A stretch of DNA of 64,000 nt from Pseudomonas crudilactis (GCF_013433315.1 NZ_WXVV01000017.1:62001-126000), one strand, 5' to 3'. Counted from the stretch's first letter, positions 43,631-54,422 are shown. The notes: generated by a model not told the origin, from the letters alone. A program made the numbers and translations.

Positions 43631-43707
43631 TGGTGGGCCCACACGGACTTGAACCGTGGACCAAAGGATTATGAGTCCTCTGCTCTAACCAACTGAGCTA
43701 TAGGCCC
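43631..43707 (-). tRNA. tRNA-Ile2 (anticodon CAT, lysidine-modified)
   Basis: 77 nt including encoded CCA. The cloverleaf reads GGGCCTA acceptor, GCTC D-stem, anticodon stem GAGGA/TCCTT with loop CTCATAA, T-arm CACGG-TTCAAGT-CCGTG, and discriminator A73. CAT anticodons could mean methionine, but acceptor pairs C4-G69 and C5-G68 are the determinants for TilS lysidine synthetase, which favours Ile2 (reading AUA). An initiator is excluded because the G1-C72 pair is intact and the anticodon stem lacks the three G-C pairs. Confidence 0.88.
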
Positions 43708-43721
43708 TCAGTAGGTCGCGG

Positions 43722-43727
43722 ATTATA
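43722..43727 (-). promoter_or_regulatory. tRNA -10 element overlapping the rmcA stop codon
   Basis: On the minus strand TATAAT, then CCGCGACCTACTGA, then the tRNA. The TAA stop of rmcA is inside this hexamer. No good -35 is seen at 16-18 bases upstream. Confidence 0.6.
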
Positions 43728-46700
43728 GCGACGGTTTCTCGGCTGTGCTATCCGAAAAATCCGATACGGCAATACGAAGAAACGTTGCAGCGAATTCTTC
43801 AGGTGGCAGGGGCAGGCTGACGATATAGCCCTGGATCTGTTCGCAGCCCTCGGCCGCGAGGAATTGTTGTTGCGCCTGGGTTTCCACACCTTCTGCGATC
43901 ACGGTGAATTGCATGCTGCGGCCCAGGGCGATGATGGCTCGGACAATCGCCGCATCGTGGGGGTCGTCGGGCAGCCCGCGGACGAAGGACTGGTCGATTT
44001 TGAGGATGTCCAACGGCAGGCGTTTCAGGTAACTGAGTGAGGAGTAGCCGGTGCCGAAGTCGTCGATTGCCAGTTGTACGCCCAGGTGCTTGAGTTGATG
44101 CAGCACCGACAATGCCTCTTCAGCCTGACTCATGATGAAATTTTCGGTAATTTCCAGTTGCAGTAAATCTGGTCTGAGGCGGTTTTCCTTAAGCAGTTGT
44201 TCAATGCGCCCAAGCAGATTGGGCTGGCGTAGTTGCGCACCAGCGAGGTTGACTGACAGTGGCCCGAGGCTGTCGTAGATCTGGTTCCATTCGAACATCT
44301 GCCGGCAGGCAGTCTCCAGCACCCAGTCGCCGATCTGCAGGATCATCCCGTTCTCTTCGGCCAAAGGAATGAAATGCTCTGGCGGCACTTCGCCAAAGGT
44401 CGGATGACGCCAGCGAATCAGCGCTTCGGCGCCGACCAGGCTGTGATCTTCGAGGCTTATTTTCGGTTGGTAGTAGAGGAACAGCTCATCACGCTCGATG
44501 GCGCGGCGCAATTCGTGCTCCAGTGCCACGCGTTCGATGGCTTGCGCTGTCAGATCGCGGGTGTAGCTCTCGACGCGATTGCGACCTTTGGCTTTGGAGC
44601 GGTACATCGCCGCATCGGCGTTTTTGACCAGAGTGGCCACGTCGCAACCGTCGCGCGGATAGAGGCTGGTGCCGATGCTGGCGCTGATGAAAAACTCGTG
44701 TTCGCCGGCCTGGAACGGCGCACCGAAGCAGTTGAGCAGTTTCGTGGCGAGATTGTCGGCGTCACTGGCTTGCTGCAGCCCGGGGAGCAGAATGATGAAT
44801 TCGTCACCGCCCAGGCGGGCAACGGTGTCGATGTCGCGCAGCTGTTCTTTCAGGCGCACGGCGATGCCCTTGAGCAGCAGATCGCCGACCGGATGGCCGA
44901 GGCTGTCGTTGATGTGTTTGAAGCGGTCAAGATCAAGGAACAGTACCGCGCCCTGACCGCCGTTTTCTTGCTGACTGTTCAGTGCCATCAGCAAGCGGCT
45001 TTCGAACAACGTACGGTTCGGCAGGCCGGTGAGCGGGTCGTGGTGAGCCTGATAATCGAGTTTGGCCTGTGCATGCTTGAGGCTGGAGATATCGGCAAAT
45101 ACTGCGACAAAGTGGGTGATGAATCTGTCGCGGTTACGTACGGCGCTGATGGTCAGCCAACTGGGGTACAACTCGCCGTTTTTTCGCCGGTTGGAGATCT
45201 CGCCTTGCCAGTGACCTTCGTCGGTCAACTGGTGCCACATCGCCGCATAAAACGCGCTGTCGTGCAGGCCTGAAGCGAGCAGGCGCGGTGTGTGGCCGAG
45301 TGCTTCGCTTTCGCTGTAGCCGGTGATCTCGGTGAAAGCCCGGTTGACTGCGCTGATGTGCTGTTGGGTATCGGTGATCAATACACCTTCGGCTGTGCTT
45401 TCGAATACAGTCGCGGCCTGTTGCAACTTTTCCTGCATCAGATGGCGTTCAGTAATGTCCCGGGCGATGGTCAGCATGCAGTCTTCGTCACCGATCGGTA
45501 GCGGACGGGCGGACACTTCGCAGAGGCGGATCTGCCCGTCACTGCGGCGGATATGACAGCTGAAATCACGGACAAAGCCGTCGCGATGCAGCAGGTCGAG
45601 CATCTGCTTGCGTTCGTTGAGGTTGACCCAGATTCCCAGGTCCAGTGCCGAGCGATCCACCGACATCGCGCTGTTGAAGCCGGTGATGCGGCTGAAACCT
45701 TCGTTGACTTCCAGCAGCAGTCCGTCGCTTTGACGCGACAGCAGCAGGCCGTCCGGCGACGCATGGAATGCCTTGGCAAACTTCTCTTCCGACGTCTGCA
45801 GTTGCTGTTGGGTTTCCTTGAGTTGGGAGATGTCGCGCACCACTACAACCAGCGCTGGTGTGGTGTCGAGGTCGAACGGTTCGGCGGAGATCAGTCCGGT
45901 GAACACTTGACCATTGTTGCGCCGGAAGGGCATTTCCAGGTTGCGGATGCTGCCAGCCTGCAAGCGCTGCAACAGCCCGGGCCCAACGCCGGGAATGCCC
46001 CAGATATTCAAGTCAGTAGCAGTTTGGCCGATGACGTCCTCGGCTTTCAGTCCGATCTGCTCCTCGAACGCCTCGTTGACTTCCAGCAAGCAGCCGTCGG
46101 AGAGTCGCGCAATCACCAGAATGTCCGGGCATTGCTGGAACACCGAGGCGAATTTCTGCTCCGACAGACGCAGGGCTTCTTCGGTGCGCTTGGTTTCGCT
46201 GATGTCGATCATCAACCCGCGCATCACCGGTTCGTGGCCGTGTTCGATCAGGCTGACGATGTCGCGCACCCACAGGCAGCGACCATCGGCTGTGATCACT
46301 CGGTAATCGAGGCTGTGATCACGCCCGGCCAATACTTCGTGATCGCAAAAGCTTTGGGCGCGGGTAAGGTCCGCCGGATGGATGATGTTGCGCCAGAACC
46401 CTGGAATCAGCCAATGCGCCAGCGGATAGCCGAGCAGGTCTTCGGCGTGCGGCGAAACATAGCTGTAGGTGAAGTCGCTCATTCGCGCTTCCCATGCAAT
46501 GGCTGACAGGCTCTCCACCAGGCCGCGATAGTGATATTCGCTGCTGCGCAGTTCCTGTTCGAGGTCAATGCGTCGGGCGATCTCCGAGCTCAGGCGGCGA
46601 TTGATACGGATCACCACCGCCAGAATGATGACTAGCAATACCAGACCGGGCAAGCCGTAAATCAGAAGATCAGACCAGAATGTCCGATGATCGAGGACGT

Positions 46701-47469
46701 TGCCCACCCAGTGCTCTTGAATGCTGCTGATTTCAGCCGGGGTCATATCGGCCAGGACTTTGTCCAGAATCCCCACCAGCATTTTGTTGTCACGGGGCAC
46801 GCCCATTGCCAGTTGGTAGCGATACGGGGTTTCACCGCTGACGTACAAGCCGTCAAGTTTCAACTGGCGCAAGCTCCAGACGCTGGATGCAAGGTCGCCG
46901 ACCACGGCATCCACTTCATCGGTCGCCAGTGCCTGCAATGCTGAACTGACGTTGGGCATGGCGACCAGATTCAGATCCGGATGGTGGGTACGCAGCAATT
47001 CGTGAGGCGCGTAGTTTTCCACCACGGCGATCTTCAGACCGTACAGATCATCGAGCTTGCGCGGTTGTACACCGCCGATGTGAGCGAGGATGACAATCGG
47101 GAAGTCGAGATAAGGGCGGGTGAATGACAGATAGGTCTGGCGCTCCGGTGTGGACATGATCCCCGGCAACAGGTCGATCTTGCCCTGTTTCACCTGTTCC
47201 AGCACAACCGTCCAGCTCACCGGCTCAATAGGGGTGAGCTTGATTGCCAGGCGTTGGCGAATGACATCAATGTAATCGGACGCCAGCCCTTGATAACGGT
47301 TTTGATCGTCACGAAACTCAAACGGCGGCCACGACGCGTCCACGCCGAGGCGCAAGTCCGGGTGAGCCGCCAGCCAGCTACGTTCTTCATCGGTCAGAGT
47401 CAGCGCGTCAGCCGTTGCGGTCCAGGTCATCAGTGACAGCAAAAAAAGCACGGACGCCAATCTGGGCAT
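43723..47469 (-). CDS. rmcA: RmcA: periplasmic-binding, PAS x4, GGDEF-EAL c-di-GMP protein
   Basis: 1248 residues. Signal peptide (1-22), a SBP_bac_3 Venus-flytrap domain (~28-260, RLGVDASWPPFEFRDDQNRYQG...), one membrane helix (~285-308, GLPGLVLLVIILAVVI), four PAS/PAC units (~330-835), then GGDEF (GGDEF at 887-891) and EAL (EAL at 1015-1017, with DDFGTGYSS and AEGVE). Domain order, length and place next to rpoD match RmcA of P. aeruginosa (PA0575), a phosphodiesterase tuned by redox state and arginine. The start at 47469 follows the signal-peptide boundary; 32 upstream residues are spurious. It is followed after 15 bases by tRNA-Ile2. Confidence 0.92.
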   Translation of the reverse strand: MPRLASVLFLLSLMTWTATADALTLTDEERSWLAAHPDLRLGVDASWPPFEFRDDQNRYQGLASDYIDVIRQRLAIKLTPIEPVSWTVVLEQVKQGKIDLLPGIMSTPERQTYLSFTRPYLDFPIVILAHIGGVQPRKLDDLYGLKIAVVENYAPHELLRTHHPDLNLVAMPNVSSALQALATDEVDAVVGDLASSVWSLRQLKLDGLYVSGETPYRYQLAMGVPRDNKMLVGILDKVLADMTPAEISSIQEHWVGNVLDHRTFWSDLLIYGLPGLVLLVIILAVVIRINRRLSSEIARRIDLEQELRSSEYHYRGLVESLSAIAWEARMSDFTYSYVSPHAEDLLGYPLAHWLIPGFWRNIIHPADLTRAQSFCDHEVLAGRDHSLDYRVITADGRCLWVRDIVSLIEHGHEPVMRGLMIDISETKRTEEALRLSEQKFASVFQQCPDILVIARLSDGCLLEVNEAFEEQIGLKAEDVIGQTATDLNIWGIPGVGPGLLQRLQAGSIRNLEMPFRRNNGQVFTGLISAEPFDLDTTPALVVVVRDISQLKETQQQLQTSEEKFAKAFHASPDGLLLSRQSDGLLLEVNEGFSRITGFNSAMSVDRSALDLGIWVNLNERKQMLDLLHRDGFVRDFSCHIRRSDGQIRLCEVSARPLPIGDEDCMLTIARDITERHLMQEKLQQAATVFESTAEGVLITDTQQHISAVNRAFTEITGYSESEALGHTPRLLASGLHDSAFYAAMWHQLTDEGHWQGEISNRRKNGELYPSWLTISAVRNRDRFITHFVAVFADISSLKHAQAKLDYQAHHDPLTGLPNRTLFESRLLMALNSQQENGGQGAVLFLDLDRFKHINDSLGHPVGDLLLKGIAVRLKEQLRDIDTVARLGGDEFIILLPGLQQASDADNLATKLLNCFGAPFQAGEHEFFISASIGTSLYPRDGCDVATLVKNADAAMYRSKAKGRNRVESYTRDLTAQAIERVALEHELRRAIERDELFLYYQPKISLEDHSLVGAEALIRWRHPTFGEVPPEHFIPLAEENGMILQIGDWVLETACRQMFEWNQIYDSLGPLSVNLAGAQLRQPNLLGRIEQLLKENRLRPDLLQLEITENFIMSQAEEALSVLHQLKHLGVQLAIDDFGTGYSSLSYLKRLPLDILKIDQSFVRGLPDDPHDAAIVRAIIALGRSMQFTVIAEGVETQAQQQFLAAEGCEQIQGYIVSLPLPPEEFAATFLRIAVSDFSDSTAEKPSL

Positions 47470-47565
47470 AACGCTCTCGTTATGGCTCGGGGATGATTGT
47501 TTCGAGTGTAGACGGGGTATGCGGGGGAGGGGTGTTGCGAAGGATTTAATCTGCCATATAAACAA

Positions 47566-47592
47566 AACCCCCGGCCTGGGCCGGGGGTTCTG
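47566..47592 (-). terminator. rpoD intrinsic terminator
   Basis: AACCCCCGGCC / GGCCGGGGGTT 11-base stem (47566-47576, 47579-47589) followed on the minus strand by TTGTTT. Confidence 0.9.
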
Positions 47593-47595
47593 GTA

Positions 47596-49440
<1,845 letters not shown>

Positions 49441-49507
49441 AACACCCTATCCACTGAAGGTCTTGGCGGGCAAAAAACAAGCCGAGGATTATACCTGAGC
49501 TATGACC

Positions 49508-51472
49508 TCACGCGCCAGTTGAGGTCGGGTTTGATGCGGAAACATTGCGACTTAATAGGTCGCGCAGTTGGTTTTTCTCTTCAATGCTCAGTTCGCTTTG
49601 ACGCGCTTTCCTGAGCAACTGTTCCAGATTTCGCTCGCGTTGGCGGGCTGACAAGCTAGTAATGGTGTCGAAAAACTGTTGTTCAAGGTTATCTCCGTCA
49701 ATCAGCCATTCCTTTTCTGCCAGTGCCTTGAGCAGGCGACCCTGTTCAGTGCCGTGCCATCGCGCGATCAACTGAAATGAGTTTAGCTTGGGATTCTTCT
49801 GTACGGCTTCGAGCAGCGCCACAAGCAACTGGGCGTTGGTCTGATTTTCGTCCGCAATGTGTCCGGCGTCTTCAACGCGCTCGGCCAATTGCGGGTGATG
49901 CAGCAAGGTGCGCAGGGCGGTCAGGGTCGGCGATTCGACGCCGATCGGCGTGCGCGGGCGTTGTTGGTCACGATCGCCGCCACGCTTGCCGTTTTTGTCC
50001 CAGGGCTTCTTGTCCCACTTCTTGCCGCCGGCGCCGGGTTTCTTTGGCGTCCACTCCTGCTGCGGCACATACATGTCTTGTGCCTGCGGCTGATGGTAGT
50101 CGCTGTAGTCCGGCATTGCGTCGTAATCGATGCCAGGATCGTAGGCGGGCGGCGCTTCCTGCGGCGCATTTTGTGCGAGCTGGCTGACAGTTTCGCTGCT
50201 CAGGCCGGTGATTTCGGTCAGGCGCTGACGCATCAGGATACGCAGGTTGGCGCCCGGCACTTTGTCGATCAACGGTGCGGCGAGGGTAGCCATATGGGCC
50301 TTGCCTTCGAGCGAGCGCGGGTCGGCCTCTTCGGTCAGTTGCTGGAAGAAATAATCCGCCAGCGGTTGCGCGTGCTGATTGATCCGGGCCTTGAAGGCGT
50401 CAGTGCCTTCGGCGCGCACCAGGGTATCCGGGTCTTCGCCTTCCGGCAGGAACAGGAATCGCGCCCGGCGCCCATCCTGCAGGCTCGACAGCGTTGCTTC
50501 CAAAGCTCGCCATGCGGCGTTACGGCCGGCCTGGTCGCCGTCGAAACAGAACAATACGTTCGGTACGACGCGGAACAGACGCTTCAAATGTTCTTCGCTG
50601 GTCGCGGTGCCCAGCGTCGCGACGGCATTCTTCAGGCCTTGCTGGGCGAGGGCGATGACGTCCATATACCCTTCGACGACAATGATTTCGTCGAGGTTGC
50701 GGTTGTTCTTGCGCGCTTCATAAAGGCCGTAGAGCTCCTGGCCTTTATGGAAGACCGGGGTTTCCGGTGAGTTCAGGTACTTCGGCTTGTCGTCGCCGAG
50801 TACGCGGCCGCCGAAAGCGATTATCCGCCCACGGGTATCGCGGATCGGGAACATCACGCGATCGCGGAAGCGGTCATAGCGTTTGCCGGTTTCGGCGTTC
50901 TCGATCAGCAGGCCGGCGTCGATCATGGCTTTTTGCTGAAGTGTGTCGCTGCTCAAGTGTTTGAACAGGTTGTCCCAGCCCGGCGGCGCGAAGCCGAGAC
51001 CGAAGTCGCGGGCGATTTCGCCGGTCAGGCCGCGGCCCTTGAGGTAATCCACGGCAGCCTTGCGGGCGGGATGGCTCTTGAGCGCCTGCTTGTAAAAGTC
51101 AGCGGCGGCGTTGAGCAGCGGGTAGAGCGGCGAATCGGTCGGTTGCCGTGGCTTGCGCTCGCGGCCGCTTTCTTCGCGGGGAATTTCCATGCCGGCGGCT
51201 TTGGCCAGATCTTCAACAGCCTGGGGGAAATCCAGGTTGTCGTGATCCATGAGAAAACCGAGGGCATTGCCGCCGGCGCCGCAGCCGAAGCAGTAGTAGA
51301 ACTGCTTGTCGGGGCTGACGCTGAATGACGGGGTTTTCTCTTTGTGGAACGGGCAGCAGGCGGTGTAGTTCTTGCCGGCCTTCTTCAATTGCACGCGCGA
51401 GCTGACCACGTCGACGATGTCGGTGCGGTTCAGCAGGTCGTCAATGAAGCTCTGGGGTATCAGCCCGGCCAT
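49508..51472 (-). CDS. dnaG: DNA primase
   Basis: 654 residues. The N-terminal zinc ribbon is C40-x2-H43...C61-x2-C64 (CCPFHKEKTPSF, YYCFGCG). The RNA polymerase core with TOPRIM follows (VVEGYMDVIAL, CFDGDQAGRNAAWRALE). The C-terminal DnaB-binding helical domain spans ~510-654. Between them (~440-505) is a low-complexity linker rich in Y, D, P, Q, K and W (DAMPDYSDYHQPQAQ..., KKWDKKPWDKNGKRGG) longer than in E. coli. It synthesises replication primers. Confidence 0.97.
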   Translation of the reverse strand: MAGLIPQSFIDDLLNRTDIVDVVSSRVQLKKAGKNYTACCPFHKEKTPSFSVSPDKQFYYCFGCGAGGNALGFLMDHDNLDFPQAVEDLAKAAGMEIPREESGRERKPRQPTDSPLYPLLNAAADFYKQALKSHPARKAAVDYLKGRGLTGEIARDFGLGFAPPGWDNLFKHLSSDTLQQKAMIDAGLLIENAETGKRYDRFRDRVMFPIRDTRGRIIAFGGRVLGDDKPKYLNSPETPVFHKGQELYGLYEARKNNRNLDEIIVVEGYMDVIALAQQGLKNAVATLGTATSEEHLKRLFRVVPNVLFCFDGDQAGRNAAWRALEATLSSLQDGRRARFLFLPEGEDPDTLVRAEGTDAFKARINQHAQPLADYFFQQLTEEADPRSLEGKAHMATLAAPLIDKVPGANLRILMRQRLTEITGLSSETVSQLAQNAPQEAPPAYDPGIDYDAMPDYSDYHQPQAQDMYVPQQEWTPKKPGAGGKKWDKKPWDKNGKRGGDRDQQRPRTPIGVESPTLTALRTLLHHPQLAERVEDAGHIADENQTNAQLLVALLEAVQKNPKLNSFQLIARWHGTEQGRLLKALAEKEWLIDGDNLEQQFFDTITSLSARQRERNLEQLLRKARQSELSIEEKNQLRDLLSRNVSASNPTSTGA

Positions 51473-51957
51473 GGCGTTCTCATCGTCTGCGCTGTAAATG
51501 GTCCGATACGAAGGGCATTCGGACGCGGGTCGTTACTGTAGGCACGCAAAATATGCGGCTCGACCGGTGTCGTCTGCGTAATCGCTGTCGGGAAGTGTAT
51601 CTGCCGAAAATCCACTGACGTTAGTACCAATCAGTCTTCGACTATTTGAAAGTGTTGCGCTGAATCCGCTGGCGGCCGATAAAGGGCCTCGGATAGCTCA
51701 ATAAAGCGGGCACGCATGCAGGTGCCTTGGGCTGATCGTCGTAAGAGGAATCAGTGGGTGTGCTCGTCAGTAGCCTTGAAAGGCTCGTCAGAAAAGACGT
51801 GCACCGCTGGCAAAAGAGCCAGGTCTGACGCGTGAAGCAGATTTGTCTCGGTCGCGTGTGCGGCTTCGACGGTGAAGCATCAAGCGTTTTACGCAAATGC
51901 CATTAGCCCGGCTGAGAGCCGGGCTTAGGCAAGAAGCTTGCTACGAACGTCTGTGTA
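51473..51957. other. 485-base gap between rpsU and dnaG
   Basis: No protein of known family is encoded. An 84-codon frame (51642-51896, minus) has no recognisable motif and is Arg/Ser/Thr-rich like an out-of-frame reading; it is not called. In several pseudomonads a GatB/YqeY-domain gene sits exactly here; no trace of it is readable. The right end holds the rpsU hairpin. Confidence 0.5.
51905..51925 (-). terminator. Hairpin after rpsU
   Basis: AGCCCGGCT-GAG-AGCCGGGCT, perfect 9-base stem, 32 bases past the rpsU stop. It has no T-tract, so it may be a partial terminator or processing site that sets the rpsU to dnaG ratio. Confidence 0.6.
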
Positions 51958-52173
51958 TTAGTACAGACGAACGGCGCGGCGCTGTTCGCGCTGAACTTTC
52001 TTGGCGTGACGCTTAACAGCGGCTGCTGCTTTGCGCTTACGCTCAGAAGTTGGCTTCTCGTAAAATTCGCGGCTACGAACTTCAGCCAGTACACCGGCTT
52101 TTTCGCAGGAGCGCTTGAAACGACGCAGAGCTACGTCGAAGGGTTCGTTCTCTTTAACTTTGACGGCTGGCAT
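51958..52173 (-). CDS. rpsU: 30S ribosomal protein S21
   Basis: 71 residues ([20 protein letters not shown]...), complete S21 with the basic C-terminus [18 protein letters not shown]. Needed for translation initiation on the 30S subunit. First gene of rpsU-dnaG-rpoD. A sigma-70 promoter is predicted at 52257-52285. Confidence 0.98.
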
Positions 52174-52197
52174 CCAGAGCTACCTTCATTCATTACC

Positions 52198-52267
52198 GGG
52201 GTCAACATCCTCGCGGCAAAAGAGCACTTGAAGACGTCGGTTTTTAAGGGTTGCGGATGTTAACCCC
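52198..52267. repeat. Inverted repeat flanking the rpsU start of transcription
   Basis: GGGGTCAACATCC (52198-52210) and GGATGTTAACCCC (52255-52267) match at 12 of 13 positions, 44 bases apart. The right arm includes the predicted rpsU -10. It may be a bipartite operator; no known regulator is recognised. Confidence 0.5.
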
Positions 52268-52285
52268 TCATCGCTCGGAATGCAA
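52257..52285 (-). promoter_or_regulatory. Predicted sigma-70 promoter of rpsU-dnaG-rpoD
   Basis: On the minus strand TTGCAT (52280-52285), 17 bases, TAACAT (52257-52262). Transcription would begin near 52250, giving a leader of ~77 bases. Confidence 0.6.
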
Positions 52286-52372
52286 AGCCTCTGATCGAAA
52301 ACCGCTGGTCGGGGCATCACGCGGCGACTATTATGCGCGCCTTCGAAGTCAGCCTAAACAAGGCGCAAACCC

Positions 52373-53398
52373 ATGCTAGTACTGGGATTAGAAACCTCCT
52401 GCGACGAAACCGGCGTCGCATTATATGACAGTGAACGCGGCCTCTTGGCTGACGCACTGTTCAGCCAGATCGACCTGCACCGCGCTTATGGCGGTGTGGT
52501 GCCGGAGCTGGCCTCGCGTGACCACGTCAAACGCATGCTGCCCTTGATCCGTCAGGTCTTGGCCGAGGCGGACTGCGTGCCGACCGAGATCGATGCGATC
52601 GCCTATACCGCGGGTCCTGGGCTGGTTGGCGCATTGCTCGTGGGGGCTTCCTGCGCCCAGGCACTGGCGTTTGCCTGGGGCATTCCGGCGCTGGGCGTGC
52701 ATCACATGGAAGGCCACTTGCTGGCGCCGATGCTCGAGCCAAAACCGCCGGAATTCCCGTTCGTCGCTTTGTTGGTTTCCGGTGGTCATACGCAGCTGGT
52801 TCAGGTCGATGGCATTGGCCAATACAGCTTGCTTGGCGAGACGCTCGACGATGCCGCCGGCGAAGCGTTCGACAAAACCGCGAAGATGATGGGCCTGAAT
52901 TATCCGGGCGGGCCGGAAATCGCCAAGTTGGCGGAGAAGGGCGTTGCAGGACGTTTCACCTTTCCACGTCCGATGTGTGATCGCCCGGGTCTGCAATTCA
53001 GCTTCAGTGGTCTGAAAACCTCTGCGCTCAACGCCTGGCAGCAGTGCGTCAGCGCCGGGGACGACAACGAGCAAGCCCGTTGCGACATCGCGCTGGCGTT
53101 CCAGCAGGCCGTGGTGGAGACTTTGACCATCAAGTGCAAGCGTGCCCTGAAACAGGCCGGCATGAAGCGTCTGGTGATCGCTGGTGGCGTCAGTGCCAAC
53201 AAGGCCTTGCGGGTTTCGTTGGAAAAGATGCTCGGCGACATGAAGGGCGATGTGTTTTACGCCCGCCCCGAGTTCTGCACCGACAATGGCGCGATGATCG
53301 CGTTTGCCGGTTGCCAGCGTTTGCAGGCGGGTCAGCAGGAAAGTCTGGCGATCAGCGTGCAGGCGCGCTGGCCGATGGAGCAGTTATCGGCGTTGTGA
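52373..53398 (+). CDS. tsaD: tRNA N6-threonylcarbamoyladenosine transferase TsaD
   Basis: 341 residues. ASKHA-fold Kae1/Gcp family with metal ligands H111 and H115 (HHMEGH), opening LVLGLETSCDETGVALYD, and the VSGGHTQLV and NPGGPE-like NYPGGPEIAKLAE motifs. It transfers threonylcarbamoyl to A37 of ANN-decoding tRNAs (including the tRNA-Ile2 in this window). Divergent from rpsU, convergent with plsY. Confidence 0.97.
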   Translation: MLVLGLETSCDETGVALYDSERGLLADALFSQIDLHRAYGGVVPELASRDHVKRMLPLIRQVLAEADCVPTEIDAIAYTAGPGLVGALLVGASCAQALAFAWGIPALGVHHMEGHLLAPMLEPKPPEFPFVALLVSGGHTQLVQVDGIGQYSLLGETLDDAAGEAFDKTAKMMGLNYPGGPEIAKLAEKGVAGRFTFPRPMCDRPGLQFSFSGLKTSALNAWQQCVSAGDDNEQARCDIALAFQQAVVETLTIKCKRALKQAGMKRLVIAGGVSANKALRVSLEKMLGDMKGDVFYARPEFCTDNGAMIAFAGCQRLQAGQQESLAISVQARWPMEQLSAL

Positions 53399-53421
53399 TG
53401 AGCGGCGTTCATGGCCGGAAT

Positions 53422-53991
53422 TTAAAAATGCCGTTCGCGCCCGGCAAACAGGTCGCGTAGATTGCCGCGGTGGCGCCAGACGATCAGCAAGGTCAGTGCG
53501 CTCATCGGCAACAGCGCTTCCGGTTCCTGCCAGGCCAGCAACGGCAGGGTCAGCGGCGTGGCGATCAGTGCCGCCAGCGAGCTGGTGCGGGTCAGGTAAA
53601 ACGTCAGCAACCAGGCGCATACTGCCAGCAGTGCTGCAGGCGGATACAGGCCCAGGAGCATGCCGGCAGCGGTGGCGACACCTTTGCCGCCACGGAAGCG
53701 AAAGTACAGCGGGAACAGGTGACCGATCACGGCGCATACGCCAATCCACGCCTGATCCTGTAGCGAAAGACCTGCTGCCGAGGCGATCAGCACCGGCACC
53801 AGGCCTTTGCACAGATCACCGAGCAGGGTCAGGATCGCCAGTTTGCGACCGGCCAGGCGCAGCATGTTGGTGGCGCCGGCATTGCCCGAGCCACTCATTC
53901 GCGGGTCCGGATTTCCGGTCAGGCGGCTGAGCAAAATGGCGAAGGACAGCGAGCCGAGCAGGTAGGCGATAGTCGCCAGTAACCAAAACAT
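53422..53991 (-). CDS. plsY: Glycerol-3-phosphate acyltransferase PlsY
   Basis: 189 residues, five hydrophobic helices. The PlsY motifs SGNAGATNMLR (glycerol-3-phosphate loop), FRGGKGVATAAG and the C-terminal WRHRGNLRDL are all present. It acylates glycerol 3-phosphate from acyl-phosphate in the inner membrane, the first step of phospholipid synthesis. It is divergent from folB. Confidence 0.96.
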   Translation of the reverse strand: MFWLLATIAYLLGSLSFAILLSRLTGNPDPRMSGSGNAGATNMLRLAGRKLAILTLLGDLCKGLVPVLIASAAGLSLQDQAWIGVCAVIGHLFPLYFRFRGGKGVATAAGMLLGLYPPAALLAVCAWLLTFYLTRTSSLAALIATPLTLPLLAWQEPEALLPMSALTLLIVWRHRGNLRDLFAGRERHF

Positions 53992-54065
53992 GCTAACTAT
54001 TCCGGGCGAGGACGCCCTGATTCTAACGGCGCATTGCGCCCTTGTCGTGCAGCGGAGAAAAGTGC

Positions 54066-54422
54066 TTGGACAGAGTGTTTATCGAGGGCCTGGAAGTCGA
54101 CACCGTCATTGGTGCCTACGACTGGGAGCGCGGCATCCGACAGTGCCTGCGACTTGATCTGAGCTTCGCCTGGGACAATCGCCCGGCCGCTGCCGGTGAC
54201 GACCTGACCCTGGCGCTCGACTACGCCAGCGTTTCCACGCGGATTCAGGCTTTTGCCGAGCAAGCGCAGTTTCAGTTGGTCGAGACCTTTGCCGAGCGTC
54301 TGGTCGAAGTGCTGATGAGCGAATTCAACATCACGTGGGTGCGGCTGAAGTTGACCAAGCCTGGCGCTGTACCGGCCGCGAAGGGCGGTGTGGGCGTGGA
54401 GATCGAGCGCGGATGTCGCTGA
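54066..54422 (+). CDS. folB: Dihydroneopterin aldolase
   Basis: 118 residues from TTG 54066 (MDRVFIEGLEVDTVIGAYDWER), with GGAG eight bases upstream. A start eight codons earlier gives an unconserved leader. The catalytic lysine is in VRLKLTKPGA, and the substrate-binding E is in the EGLEVDTVIGAYDWE segment. Folate pathway, followed directly by folK with a 10-base overlap. Confidence 0.93.
   Translation: MDRVFIEGLEVDTVIGAYDWERGIRQCLRLDLSFAWDNRPAAAGDDLTLALDYASVSTRIQAFAEQAQFQLVETFAERLVEVLMSEFNITWVRLKLTKPGAVPAAKGGVGVEIERGCR

Noticed and set aside
42360..43707. Genomic island with tRNA att duplication around the acyltransferase
   Set aside because: No copy of the tRNA 3' end is found on the other side of the gene and there is no integrase.
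43631..43707. tRNA-Met (CAT) call
   Set aside because: Acceptor pairs C4-G69 and C5-G68 are TilS determinants, favouring tRNA-Ile2.
51642..51896. 84-codon frame between rpsU and dnaG as a possible YqeY remnant
   Set aside because: Composition is that of a random frame and none of the GatB/YqeY motifs can be read in any frame.
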